This document shows, one piece after another, positions 40,437-51,309 of a stretch of DNA of 64,000 bases; position 1 is the stretch's first letter; every line of letters begins with the position of its first letter. Source of the stretch: Streptomyces sp. f51 (GTDB lineage: Bacteria > Actinomycetota > Actinomycetes > Streptomycetales > Streptomycetaceae); the NCBI RefSeq assembly GCF_037940415.1, contig NZ_CP149798.1, positions 7,845,001 through 7,909,000 of the forward strand. The letters are read 5' to 3'. The translations under genes and the position numbers were made by a program. The notes beneath the pieces were generated by a model that saw only the letters and a program-made list of their open reading frames with translations, was not told where the DNA came from and ran no database searches.

Positions 40437-42908
40437 ATGGTGAACAAGGATGCGACCGACACCTTCGTGCATGTCCGGGGCGCCAGTGAGAACAACCTGC
40501 GCAACGTCGACGTCGACGTTCCGCGGGACGCGATGGTCGCCTTCACCGGCGTCTCCGGTTCGGGCAAGTCCTCGCTCGCGTTCGGCACGCTCTACGCGGA
40601 GGCCCAGCGGCGCTACTTCGAGTCCGTGGCACCGTACGCCCGAAGGCTGTTGCAACAGGTCGGCGCACCGCACGTGCAGGAAATCACCGGACTGCCACCG
40701 GCCGTGGCCCTGCAGCAGCGACGCGGGTCGCCCAGTTCGCGCTCGACGGTCGGCACCATCACCACGCTGTCCAATCTGCTGCGCATGCTGTACTCCCGCG
40801 CTGGCACCTATCCTCCCGGGGCCGCACGGCTGGAGGCCGAGTCGTTCTCACCCAACACCGCGGCCGGCGCCTGCCCGGAGTGCCACGGACTGGGCGTCGT
40901 GCACGACGTCGCCGAGGACCTGCTTGTCCCGGATCCCTCGCTGAGCATCCGCGAGGGTGCGATCGCCGCCTGGCCGGGCGCCTGGCAGGGCGCCAACCTG
41001 CGCAGTGTCGTGAACGGTCTGGGGATCGACATCGACCGACCGTGGCGCAGGCTCAGGAAGAAGGACCGGGACTGGCTGCTGTACACGGACGAGCAGCCCT
41101 CCGTGTACATCGAGCCGGAGGAGGACCGCGTCGACTACGGCTACCAGGGCAAGTTCTGGAGCGCCCGCAAGCACGTCATGCACGTCCTCGCCGATTCCAA
41201 GAGCGAGAAGATGCGCGAGCGGGCGCTCCGGTTCGTCAGGAGTGTGCCCTGCCCCGCCTGTCACGGCAGCGGACTGCGGCCCGAGGCACTCTCCGTCACC
41301 TTCGCCGGACGTTCCATCGCCGAGATCAACGCGATGCCCCTCACCGAGGTCGTGGCGCTGCTGCGGCCCGTCGCGGAGCGGTCCGAGGCCGACGCCACCA
41401 CGTCGACCGCCCGATCCGGGGAGACGACCGAGGTCGCGGTCCGGATCTGCGGCGATCTGGTCGCGCGGGTCGAGGTACTGCTCGACCTGGGCCTGGGATA
41501 TCTCAGCCTCGGGCGCCGCTCGACGACCCTGTCGCCCGGCGAGGCGCAGCGCCTGCGGATCGCCACCCAGCTGCGCTCAGGGCTGTTCGGCGTCGTCTAC
41601 GTCCTCGACGAACCCTCCGCGGGCCTCCACCCGGCCGACGCGGAACCGCTGCTGGACGTGCTGGACCGCCTCAAGGCAGCGGGCAACTCACTGTTCGTCG
41701 TGGAGCACGACATGGACGTCGTACGGCGAGCGGACTGGGTGGTCGACATCGGCCCCGGCGCGGGCGAGGGCGGCGGACGCGTGCTGTACAGCGGCCCGGT
41801 CGCCGGCCTTGAGCGGGTCGGGGAGTCGGCCACGAGCCGGTACCTCTTCGGGCGCGCCCAGCCGCTCGATCACCGCCCGCGCGCACCGCACGGCTGGCTG
41901 CACCTGCGCGGCGTCTCCCGCCACAATCTGCACGACGTGTCCGTCGACGTACCGCTCTGCGTACTGACGGCGGTGACGGGCGTGTCCGGTTCCGGGAAGT
42001 CGACGCTGGTGACGCAGGTGCTTGCCGAGGTCGTCCGCGGCCACCTCGGACTCGCACCCGAGGAGCCCGACGAGGCAGAGCTGGAGGTCGACGTCCAGGA
42101 CGCGTCGGGGGTCGAGTCGTTCGACCGGCTGGTCCTGGTCGACCAGCGGCCCATCGGCCGAACTCCCCGGTCCAACCTGGCCACGTACACGGGGATGTTC
42201 GACGCGGTGCGCAAGCTGTACGCGGCGACGGACGAGGCCAGGGCCCGCGGCTACTCCGCCGGACGGTTCTCCTTCAACGTGCCCGAAGGGCGGTGCGAGA
42301 CCTGCCAGGGCGAAGGATTCGTCGCGGTGGAACTGCTGTTCCTGCCCGGCACCTACGCGCCGTGCCCGACCTGCCAGGGCGCCCGGTACAACGCCGAAAC
42401 GCTGGACGTCACCTACCACGGCAAGAACATCGCGGAAGTGCTGGCGCTGTCCGTCGACGCCGCCGCCGAGTTCCTGTCCGCCGTCCCGGCCGCCTCCCGC
42501 AGTCTGGAGACGCTGCGCGAGGTGGGACTGGGGTACCTGCGGCTGGGGCAGCCCGCGACGGAACTCAGCGGTGGCGAGGCACAACGCATCAAACTGGCCA
42601 CCGAACTCCAGCGAGCCCGCCGCGGTCACGCGCTCTACCTGCTCGACGAGCCGACGGCGGGGCTGCACCCCGCGGACATCGCGCTGCTGCTGCGACAGCT
42701 GCACCGGCTCGTCGACGCCGGCAACACGGTCGTCCTCGTCGAGCACGACCTGGACACCATCGCCACCGCCGACTGGGTCATCGACCTCGGGCCGGGCGGC
42801 GGCGACGCGGGCGGGCGGGTGGTCGCGGCGGGCCCGCCGGCCAAGGTCGCGAGGGCCCGCCGCAGCGCCACCGCGCCCTATCTCGCGACCCGGCTCGCGC
42901 GCCCCTGA
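40437..42908 (+). CDS. UvrA paralogue (UvrA-like ABC ATPase)
   Basis: An 823-residue protein with two ABC ATPase units. Walker A motifs are GVSGSGKSS and GVSGSGKST. ABC signatures are LSPGEAQRLRIA and LSGGEAQRIKLA. Zinc-binding CPECHG/CPACHG and CETCQGEG/CPTCQG pairs are present. It is about 120 residues shorter than housekeeping UvrA and resembles UvrA2-type proteins associated with resistance to DNA-binding compounds. Expected role: DNA-damage recognition or drug protection, without adjacent UvrB or UvrC. ATG at 40437; GTG at 40440 is an alternative. Confidence 0.8.
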   Translation: MVNKDATDTFVHVRGASENNLRNVDVDVPRDAMVAFTGVSGSGKSSLAFGTLYAEAQRRYFESVAPYARRLLQQVGAPHVQEITGLPPAVALQQRRGSPSSRSTVGTITTLSNLLRMLYSRAGTYPPGAARLEAESFSPNTAAGACPECHGLGVVHDVAEDLLVPDPSLSIREGAIAAWPGAWQGANLRSVVNGLGIDIDRPWRRLRKKDRDWLLYTDEQPSVYIEPEEDRVDYGYQGKFWSARKHVMHVLADSKSEKMRERALRFVRSVPCPACHGSGLRPEALSVTFAGRSIAEINAMPLTEVVALLRPVAERSEADATTSTARSGETTEVAVRICGDLVARVEVLLDLGLGYLSLGRRSTTLSPGEAQRLRIATQLRSGLFGVVYVLDEPSAGLHPADAEPLLDVLDRLKAAGNSLFVVEHDMDVVRRADWVVDIGPGAGEGGGRVLYSGPVAGLERVGESATSRYLFGRAQPLDHRPRAPHGWLHLRGVSRHNLHDVSVDVPLCVLTAVTGVSGSGKSTLVTQVLAEVVRGHLGLAPEEPDEAELEVDVQDASGVESFDRLVLVDQRPIGRTPRSNLATYTGMFDAVRKLYAATDEARARGYSAGRFSFNVPEGRCETCQGEGFVAVELLFLPGTYAPCPTCQGARYNAETLDVTYHGKNIAEVLALSVDAAAEFLSAVPAASRSLETLREVGLGYLRLGQPATELSGGEAQRIKLATELQRARRGHALYLLDEPTAGLHPADIALLLRQLHRLVDAGNTVVLVEHDLDTIATADWVIDLGPGGGDAGGRVVAAGPPAKVARARRSATAPYLATRLARP

Positions 42909-42978
42909 CGACGGCGCGAAGGCCTGAGCATCGGTCAGCCGGGTTCGGGCGCAGGGCCGAACGCCATGCTGCATCAGC

Positions 42979-43060
42979 TTAGGACGGGTATCGCTCGTGT
43001 CCCGCCCGGGCCCGTTCCACGATGAGTTCGGCGACGTGGCGCATCTTGACGTTCACTTGG
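42979..43060 (-). pseudogene. C-terminal tail of an ANTAR regulator
   Basis: The minus strand reads TQVNVKMRHVAELIVERARAG and ends in TAA at 42979. This matches the last helix of ANTAR domains (compare ETNIKLREVARLVCE at the right end of this window). An in-frame stop lies immediately upstream, so only about 27 codons remain. Confidence 0.4.
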
Positions 43061-43065
43061 GTGTA

Positions 43066-43515
43066 CTACAGCAGCCGGTCGAACACGGCGGTCGCACCCT
43101 CCCAGTGGCTGGTCTGCGGGTTCTTGAGGTCCGGATACATGACTTTGAACGTTTCGGCGAGGGCGACGCTGAGACCGCCGATGATCTCGGGGTAGCGCTC
43201 TTCGGTCTCCTGCGTGGGTGTCCTGTCGAGGGGAGGGTGCGCGGCGAGCTGTTCCAGGATCGGCTTCAGCTCGACCTCCTCGTCGAGCCGCCGGAACCGG
43301 TGGACGCTCTCCTGGAGGCCCTTGGTGATCGGTAGGTCCCACGGTTCGACGGTGTCCCGGCCGTTCGCCTTGGCCGATGCCTGGCCGACGACCAGGAGGT
43401 CGTAGAGCTTGGCGTCGACGAAGTCGCCGTACCGCTTCAGGTCGTTCTTGTCCACGTCGAGGCCTGCGGCGGCGCGGAAGAACCTCTCGAACTTCGACAC
43501 ACCCATCACGGTCAT
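43066..43515 (-). CDS. DUF1931 histone-fold protein
   Basis: A 149-residue protein of the DUF1931 family, whose members form an archaeal-histone-like double fold. Typical stretches: VSKFERFFRAAAGLDVDKNDLKRYGDFV, ANGRDTVEPWDLPITKGLQESVHRFR, and PEIIGGLSVALAETFKVMYPDLKNPQTSHWE. Role in bacteria is not established; DNA binding is a family inference. The start at 43515 follows GAGGAGG; an internal ATG (MGVSKFER) is three codons later. Confidence 0.85.
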   Translation of the reverse strand: MTVMGVSKFERFFRAAAGLDVDKNDLKRYGDFVDAKLYDLLVVGQASAKANGRDTVEPWDLPITKGLQESVHRFRRLDEEVELKPILEQLAAHPPLDRTPTQETEERYPEIIGGLSVALAETFKVMYPDLKNPQTSHWEGATAVFDRLL

Positions 43516-43877
43516 GCCTCTCGCCTCCTCACCGGGAACGGACGGCGCCGTTCGCTCCCCCGCGCCGCCATCGGGTATTACCCGGTCGAGATTCGCAGAG
43601 CCCCCTGCTGAGAGCCTCCGCACTCCAGGCCGAAAAAGGGCGCCCCCTCCTGCCCTGGCAGAGCAGCCTGAAATGCGTGGTCATCACTGAACATCGGCGG
43701 CACGGCCCAGCCCCGCAGCGACCGGCCGATGATCTACCCGTGGTCTGTCGGGCTGCACCACAGCAGGGCGTCCGCGACCCGTTCGGTGTCCGCGAACCGA
43801 CGGGGCGGACGCAAAGATCCAGCACTAGGACGTGAGGAACGGAAGAGCCGGCCGCTCGAGGTCGATCACCAACACCT
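43516..43877 (-). pseudogene. Intergenic region with SDR-like gene fragment
   Basis: About 360 bases between the DUF1931 start and the aldo/keto reductase stop. Near 43690-43800 the minus strand reads FADTERVADALLWCSPTDHG, a stop, then IIGRSLRGW. This resembles the C-terminal helix of short-chain dehydrogenases (VADAVLWLCSP...). Too degraded to name. A GGGTATTACCC palindrome lies at 43570-43582. Confidence 0.3.
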
Positions 43878-44723
43878 TCAGAGCATCTCCAGGGGCGTGG
43901 GCCCGCTCGGTGGCGGAAACGCCTCGTCGAGGGCGTCGAGCGCCTCGGGGGGAAGGCGGAGGTCCACCGCGCCGCGGTTCTCCCGAACGTGGTCGGGTGA
44001 TCCGGAACGCGGGATCGCGGCCACCCCCTGCTCCAGCTCCCAGGCGAGTGCCACCTGGGCCGGCGTGGCTCCGAGGTCCCGGGCCACCGCATGCAGTGCC
44101 TCGGCCTCCAGGACCCGTCCCTGCTCGATCGGGGAGTAGGCCATGGCCGTCACCCCGGCCTGGCGGCACCAGGGAAGCAGATCCCACTCGATGCCACGCC
44201 GGGAGAGGTTGTACAGCACCTGGTCGACGGCCACTGCGTCGCCACCGGGGAGAGTGGTCAGCCCGGTCATGTCGGCCACGTCCAGATTGCTCACGCCCCA
44301 GTAACGGATCTTCTCCGCCTCCAGCAGGTCGGTGAATCCCGCGAGGGTCTCTTCGAGTGGCCACCGTCCCCGCCAGTGCAGCAGGTACAGGTCCAGCCGT
44401 TCCGTGCGGAGCCGCCGCAGGCTGCCCTCGCAGGCGGCGACGGTGCCCTTCCGGTCGGCGTGGCCCGGCAGCACCTTGCTGACGAGGAAGATCTCCTCCC
44501 GGCGTCCGCGGAGGGCCTCCCCGACGAGTTCCTCGGCTGCGCCGTCGCCGTACATCTCCGCCGTGTCGACGACGGTCATGCCCAGGTCCACGCCCAGCCG
44601 CAACGCGGCGACCTCCTGCTCACGCCGGGCCGGATCCTCGCCCAGGTACCAGGTGCCCTGCCCGAGTGCCGCGATCTCCTCACCGGAGGGGAGCGCAATC
44701 GTTCCGGCCGATTCCGCAGACAT
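43878..44723 (-). CDS. Aldo/keto reductase
   Basis: A 281-residue (beta/alpha)8 NADPH oxidoreductase. Catalytic residues are apparent: Asp and Tyr in VVDTAEMYGDG, Lys in FLVSKVLPGH, His in LYLLHWRG. The cofactor region is AIPRSGSPDHVRENRGAV near the C terminus. Substrate not predictable. The start at 44723 follows GGGAGG. It lies 118 bases downstream of the MFS exporter gene on the same strand and may be co-transcribed with it. Confidence 0.85.
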   Translation of the reverse strand: MSAESAGTIALPSGEEIAALGQGTWYLGEDPARREQEVAALRLGVDLGMTVVDTAEMYGDGAAEELVGEALRGRREEIFLVSKVLPGHADRKGTVAACEGSLRRLRTERLDLYLLHWRGRWPLEETLAGFTDLLEAEKIRYWGVSNLDVADMTGLTTLPGGDAVAVDQVLYNLSRRGIEWDLLPWCRQAGVTAMAYSPIEQGRVLEAEALHAVARDLGATPAQVALAWELEQGVAAIPRSGSPDHVRENRGAVDLRLPPEALDALDEAFPPPSGPTPLEML

Positions 44724-44841
44724 CCCGGGCCTCCCGTCCGCATGGATCCGTGTCACGCGCACGCGCACCGGGTGCCCAGGTACGCACCTTCCAGACAGCC
44801 GTGTCGCATGCGGCCCAGGGAGATCAGGAGGGGCGAGAAGA

Positions 44842-46164
44842 CTACGCCGAGAGCTCGCCCGGACCGGGTGCGCGATCGCGCAACGCGACGGCGACCGACA
44901 CGACGGCGCCGCAGGAGAGGGCCGTCGCGAAGCCGATCATCGCGGTCTGCACGGCGAAGTGCCGCAGGGCGATGCTGAACAGGACGGAGGGCAGTCCCAT
45001 TCCCAGGTACGCGACGACGAAGAACACGGCGAGGACCCCCGCGCGTGAGGCGGGCTCGGCCACTGCACCGGCACGTTCGACGCCTCCCTTGAACAGCAGC
45101 CCGGAGCCGGCTCCCGACAAGGACACGGCGACCAGGTAGAGCCACAGCGCCGGGTGGTAGAGGGCGACGGCGCACAGGACCAGGCCGACCGGGAAGACCA
45201 CTGCCCCCACGGTCAGGAGCCGGGGCAGGGGGAGGCGGCCCAGGACCAGCTGGGCGGTCGCCGCGGAACCGAACATGAGGAAGGCGGCCAGGCCGGCCAC
45301 GAGGTGCGAGTCGGTGTGCAGGGTGCCGTGGAGCACGCTCGCCCCCAGGGAGGAGATCAGGCCGAGGATCGCGAAGGCGAAGGCGCCCAGGGCGCCGGCC
45401 GCGCCGAACGTCCGCCGGCCGCCTGGGCGCAGGACGAACCTGCGGGGCGGTTCGGCCGCGGGCAGCTCCAGGTCCACGGTCTCGGGGGTGGACAGGACCA
45501 GTGCCAGGCACGCTGCCATGGCGAGTGTGAAGATCGCCTGGGTGGTGATCAGGGGTGCGGGAAGCCACTCGGCGGCGGCGCCGGCGATGAGGGGCCCTGA
45601 GGCCAGGCCGCCGAGGTTGGCGGCGGTGGCCACGATGCCGGGCAGCACTGAACCCGTGCGATCCGGACGGGCCTCGTGGTGGAGGTCGTGCAGGTACGTC
45701 GTCGCGGTCGAGGCCATCAGCCCCAGTCCGGCACCGTTCAGGATCCTGCCCGCGATCAGCCCCGGCAGGTCCCGCCACACCATCAGTACGACCGAGGCGA
45801 CGATGCCGACCAGCAGCGCCGGGACGATGATGCGCCGCCGGCCGAGCCGGTCCGACAGATGTCCCAGCCCCAGGAAGGCGACCGCCGCGCCCACGACCAT
45901 CGAGGCGTACGCCACCGTGACCGTGGTCGCACCGAAGTGGTCCCGGGCCTCGTACAGCGGCCACAGCGGAGTCGGCGCGGTGCCGAAGGCCATCAGCACG
46001 GTGAAGGCCACCGCCACGAACCAGAAGCCGGTCGCGTGCGAGGCACGGCGTCCGGCTGGGGCGTGGGGCGGCAGGCCGGCGGGAGCGAGTGCTGGGATCC
46101 GGTGGTTCGGGTCGCCGGGAGCATCGGCTGTGGGACGGCTCAGCGGCGTCGGAACGGCAGGCAG
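44842..46164 (-). CDS. MFS transporter, probable CTG start
   Basis: A 440-residue (from CTG) or 391-residue (from GTG 46017) major-facilitator protein with 12 predicted helices. The MFS signature loop is GHLSDRLGRRRIIVPAL between helices 2 and 3. Probable drug or metabolite exporter. GTG 46017 falls inside the first membrane helix (FWFVAVAFTVLMAFG). Upstream the frame is open to 46164, where CTG lies seven bases after a strong GAGGAGG. No ATG or GTG occurs between. Divergent from a LysR gene, its likely regulator. Confidence 0.75.
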   Translation of the reverse strand: MPAVPTPLSRPTADAPGDPNHRIPALAPAGLPPHAPAGRRASHATGFWFVAVAFTVLMAFGTAPTPLWPLYEARDHFGATTVTVAYASMVVGAAVAFLGLGHLSDRLGRRRIIVPALLVGIVASVVLMVWRDLPGLIAGRILNGAGLGLMASTATTYLHDLHHEARPDRTGSVLPGIVATAANLGGLASGPLIAGAAAEWLPAPLITTQAIFTLAMAACLALVLSTPETVDLELPAAEPPRRFVLRPGGRRTFGAAGALGAFAFAILGLISSLGASVLHGTLHTDSHLVAGLAAFLMFGSAATAQLVLGRLPLPRLLTVGAVVFPVGLVLCAVALYHPALWLYLVAVSLSGAGSGLLFKGGVERAGAVAEPASRAGVLAVFFVVAYLGMGLPSVLFSIALRHFAVQTAMIGFATALSCGAVVSVAVALRDRAPGPGELSA

Positions 46165-46277
46165 GGGTACCCCTCCTCAGGCGGAAGTTGATGGCGTTTT
46201 CCATCCTCCTCACCAGCAAGGATCAATGCCAACGAATGTTTTTGCTGAGCTCGAGCAATGCGAGTGATACTTCACGG

Positions 46278-47168
46278 GTGGAGCTACGTCAGCTGGAGCA
46301 CTTCATCGCGGTCGCCGAGGAGCTGAGTTTCACGCGTGCCGCCCGTCGGCTGCATGTGGTGCAGTCCGGGGTGTCCGCCGCGATCCGCTCACTGGAGCGC
46401 GAGCTCGGCTGCGCGCTGTTCGAGCGCACGTCGCAGCAGGTCCGGCTCACCGGGGCGGGCGCCGCGCTGCTGCCGGAGGCCCGGGCCACCCTGAACGCCG
46501 CCCAGGCCGCCCAGGACGCCGTGGGTGCCGCACAGGACACGCTGCGCGGCACGGTGAACGTGGGCGCCATGGCCTCGGTCGAGGTGGTGGACCTGCCTGC
46601 GCTCCTCGGGCAGCTGCACGCGCGGCATCCGGCGATCGACGTCCGGCTGCGGCTGGCGACGACCGGGTCGGCGGGACTGGCGCACGCGCTGCTCAGCGGG
46701 GACCTCGACGTGGCCTTCCTGTCGCTGCCCGAACGCAAGCCCGCCGGGATCGACGCACGGGAGCTGGCCACCGTGCCGCTCGTCATGGCGGTGAGCGCCG
46801 CCCATCCGCTCGCGCAGAGGGGAAAGGTGGCACTTGCGGACCTCGCGGGGGAGCCCTTCGTGGACTTCCCGCCGGGCTACGGCAACCGTGAGGTGGTCGA
46901 CCGGGCGTTCGCGGCGGCGGGCGTCGTACGCAGGGTGGCACTGGAAGTGCCCGACATCGACATGGGGGCGGCTCTGGTCCGGCATGGTCTGGGCGTCGCC
47001 TTCCTGCCCGCGTTCGCCGTTGCCCGGACCCCCGGCCTGCATGTCCTGGACGTGTACGACACCACGCTCCGCTGGAGCATGCATCTCGGCACGTCGTCGA
47101 CCCGGCGGCCCAGTTCGGCTCTGCGGGCGCTGCTCGGCCTGGTCGACCTCCATGTCATCGCGCTGTGA
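46278..47168 (+). CDS. LysR-family transcriptional regulator
   Basis: A 296-residue LTTR. The N-terminal HTH (about 1-60) is LRQLEHFIAVAEELSFTRAARRLHVVQSGVSAAIRSLERELGCALFER. The effector domain (about 90-296) is typical: GTVNVGAMASVEVVDLPALL, GDLDVAFLSLP, VALADLAGEPFVDFPPGYGNR. GTG at 46278 gives the standard VELRQLEHF start. Divergently oriented from the MFS gene across about 110 bases, the classical arrangement for control of that exporter. Confidence 0.85.
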   Translation: MELRQLEHFIAVAEELSFTRAARRLHVVQSGVSAAIRSLERELGCALFERTSQQVRLTGAGAALLPEARATLNAAQAAQDAVGAAQDTLRGTVNVGAMASVEVVDLPALLGQLHARHPAIDVRLRLATTGSAGLAHALLSGDLDVAFLSLPERKPAGIDARELATVPLVMAVSAAHPLAQRGKVALADLAGEPFVDFPPGYGNREVVDRAFAAAGVVRRVALEVPDIDMGAALVRHGLGVAFLPAFAVARTPGLHVLDVYDTTLRWSMHLGTSSTRRPSSALRALLGLVDLHVIAL

Positions 47169-47334
47169 CGCCGGGGACGGGGGCCGGACGTCACCCATCG
47201 GTGGTGTCCGGCCTCCTGCGTTCGCCTCGCTCCGGCCGCGACATCTACCGCGCCAGCCGCTGACGCTCCCGCCGTCGTGGTCCCCAGGCGGCGTCGGCCA
47301 CTGACACCGCTCGTGCGGAAGTTCCCGTGGGACA

Positions 47335-49122
47335 TCAGCCCGGTCCGCCCAGCACGATCTTCCACACTCGGGTCGCCACCTGGAGGTTCAGCCGGTCCTC
47401 CACGTTCGCGAGGTCGTGGCCGCTGATGTCGCGGATGCGCTGGAGCCGGTAGCGCAGCGTGCTGCGGTGGATCGCGAGGGAGTCGGCGGTCTCGTCGTAG
47501 TTGCCGCCGCAGTCGAAGTACCGGGACAGGGTCTCCACCATGGCCGCCTGGTGCTGGGAGTCGTAGTCGATGAGCTGCCCGAGCCACTCCTGGACGAACG
47601 TCTCCAGCTCCCGGTAATCGTTGCCGGGGCCCAGGATGCGGTAGAGGCCGAGCTCGTCGAAGAACGTCGTGCCGTAGCGATCGCGGGAGTGCAGGCGCAC
47701 CTCCAGGGCGCGCTGCGCCTCCTCGTAGTGGTGGGGGATGTCCTCCAGGGAGTCGCAAGGGGCGCTCACTCCGATCGTCCCGGACCGGGTTCCGGTGTCC
47801 CGGGCGAGCGCCTCGTGCAGCGCGCGGGCGTGCGGCCTGTCGCCGGTGATGAGGACGACGTGGTCGGAGCCGCGGGTCAGCAGCGAGCGCATGCCCACCG
47901 CAACGGCCGCCCGACTCACGGTCTGCGCGAAGGAATCGTCGGCGGTCCGGTTCGACCACTGCACCACGACGACGTAGTGGCTGCCATGCAGGTCGTGTCC
48001 GACTGCCTCGGACCGGGCGTAGGCGCCCGGCTCGTCCGTCCCTGCCAGGAGGTCGTCGGCCAGCTCGCGGTGCAGCCTCACCTCCACTTCGGCCAGATTG
48101 CGCAGGTGCGTCAGCTCCTGGGCGAGCGATGCGGCGGCGTGTCTAAGCGCGAGCACGGTGTGCTCGTCGGCCTCGTCTTGTGCATCGACCAGCGCCAGCA
48201 TGCCCAGGATCTCGCCGTGCGGGCGGATCAGGGTGATCAGCCGGTCTCTTATCCGCACCGGCCCGGCCTCTTTGGCGACGGTGTGCAGCATTTCGTTCTG
48301 GCGCACGGGGTCCGGTTCGGGATACGGGACGGGCCGGTCGGGACCGGTCCAGGACCTCAGCCGACCGAAGCGGTCCTCGATCAGCGCGGGAAGTCCGGTA
48401 AGCCCGTGTAGTGCGCGGGTGACAGCTTCCTCGCCGCCACCCGAGGCAGCGGCGCCGACCACGAGAGAGTGAACGGCTTGCTCGTAGCTCAACTCAGCCA
48501 CCACAGAGATCAGCTGCTGCTGGAGGGCTGTGCGTTCCTCCCGCAGTCGGTGCAGCTCCAGCGCGTCCTCGCGTTGGCGGCGGTGTGCGATGGCCACTGA
48601 CAGTGCAGCAGCGATGTGCTGGACGAGCAGGGAGAGCAGGGATCGCTCGGCCCTGGTGGGCCGGGAGCGGGAGGTGACCACGAGGTAGCCGTGCAGAGCC
48701 CCAGGTCCGCGTAGCCCCAGGGCCCGCCCCCAGGGCCTGCCGGGTACGGTCACGTCGCCGTCCTGCCCGGCCAGCTCCCGCACCCTCCGGCCCACGGCCA
48801 AGGCATACGTCTGCCCGTTCCACGGGCTGGGGACCAGATCGCCGCCCACCTTGAGATATCCGGCCTCGGCGCTGTATGACCCCCCGGTGACTAGGTGGTC
48901 CCTGGCCAGGCGCAGGATCGCGTCTTCGTCCGGAGCGTTGAGCAGGGCGCGAGAGAGCGTGATCAGTTCGTGGAGGGCATGGTCGGCTGGAGGGCGAGCG
49001 GGCCGGCGGAGCGCTCTGCGCGCGGCCATGTGGCGCCGCCCGGCACTGCCCGCGGGAAGGCTGCTCTTCCCGTCACGGTCGGAGTAGCGGTGGGACAGGC
49101 CGTACGCCCGACTGCTGACCAT
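47335..49122 (-). CDS. PucR-family regulator with GAF domain
   Basis: A 595-residue regulator. A GAF-like region at about 60-190 (TLSRALLNAPDEDAILRLARDHLVTGG, GALHGYLVVTSRSRPTRAERSLLSLLVQHIAAALS) is followed by a central PucR/GGDEF-like domain. The C-terminal HTH_30 (about 540-590) is YFDCGGNYDETADSLAIHRSTLRYRLQRI. Such proteins control purine, polyketide or catabolic genes. The start at 49122 follows GGAGTGATCCC. A SigB-type promoter candidate lies upstream at 49156-49181. Divergent from dnaK. Confidence 0.8.
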   Translation of the reverse strand: MVSSRAYGLSHRYSDRDGKSSLPAGSAGRRHMAARRALRRPARPPADHALHELITLSRALLNAPDEDAILRLARDHLVTGGSYSAEAGYLKVGGDLVPSPWNGQTYALAVGRRVRELAGQDGDVTVPGRPWGRALGLRGPGALHGYLVVTSRSRPTRAERSLLSLLVQHIAAALSVAIAHRRQREDALELHRLREERTALQQQLISVVAELSYEQAVHSLVVGAAASGGGEEAVTRALHGLTGLPALIEDRFGRLRSWTGPDRPVPYPEPDPVRQNEMLHTVAKEAGPVRIRDRLITLIRPHGEILGMLALVDAQDEADEHTVLALRHAAASLAQELTHLRNLAEVEVRLHRELADDLLAGTDEPGAYARSEAVGHDLHGSHYVVVVQWSNRTADDSFAQTVSRAAVAVGMRSLLTRGSDHVVLITGDRPHARALHEALARDTGTRSGTIGVSAPCDSLEDIPHHYEEAQRALEVRLHSRDRYGTTFFDELGLYRILGPGNDYRELETFVQEWLGQLIDYDSQHQAAMVETLSRYFDCGGNYDETADSLAIHRSTLRYRLQRIRDISGHDLANVEDRLNLQVATRVWKIVLGGPG

Positions 49123-49155
49123 GGGATCACTCCGTCCGAGGCGTCCGGCTCTCGC

Positions 49156-49181
49156 GTACCCGCTCCCGAGCCGGCTTACCC
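49156..49181 (-). promoter_or_regulatory. Candidate SigB-type promoter of the PucR gene
   Basis: On the minus strand: GGGT, 16 bases, GGGTAC, fitting GNNT-N14-16-GGGTAC. The predicted transcript starts about 25 bases before the ATG at 49122. Confidence 0.45.
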
Positions 49182-49399
49182 GACACGTGTGGGTTCTTCT
49201 CTCTCGTACTCGCAGGGCGACCGGACCCGTGCATTCCTGACTCGCCAGGCGCAGGCGTGGAGCTACCCGGTTCATCATCCTGGGAAATGCTCGAGACCCT
49301 CCGTCCGCACCGGCGGGAAACCGGCGGAGATCCCCCCTCTGCCTGAACGAAACGTGATCCGGAGAGTCGACGCAGGCGTCGTACCGGGAGGAGTTCCTC

Positions 49400-51301
<1,902 letters not shown>

Positions 51302-51309
51302 GGCGTGCC

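Noticed and set aside
41688-42974. Long antisense frame over the UvrA paralogue
   Set aside because: Shadow of the third-position GC bias of the real gene.
43540-43600. SigB-type promoter for the DUF1931 gene (GGCT-N15-GGGTAA)
   Set aside because: The -10 deviates (GGGTAA) and the GGGTATTACCC palindrome makes chance matches likely.
49240-49399. Search for HAIR (CTTGAGT-N7-ACTCAAG) or CIRCE upstream of dnaK
   Set aside because: No acceptable match on either strand.
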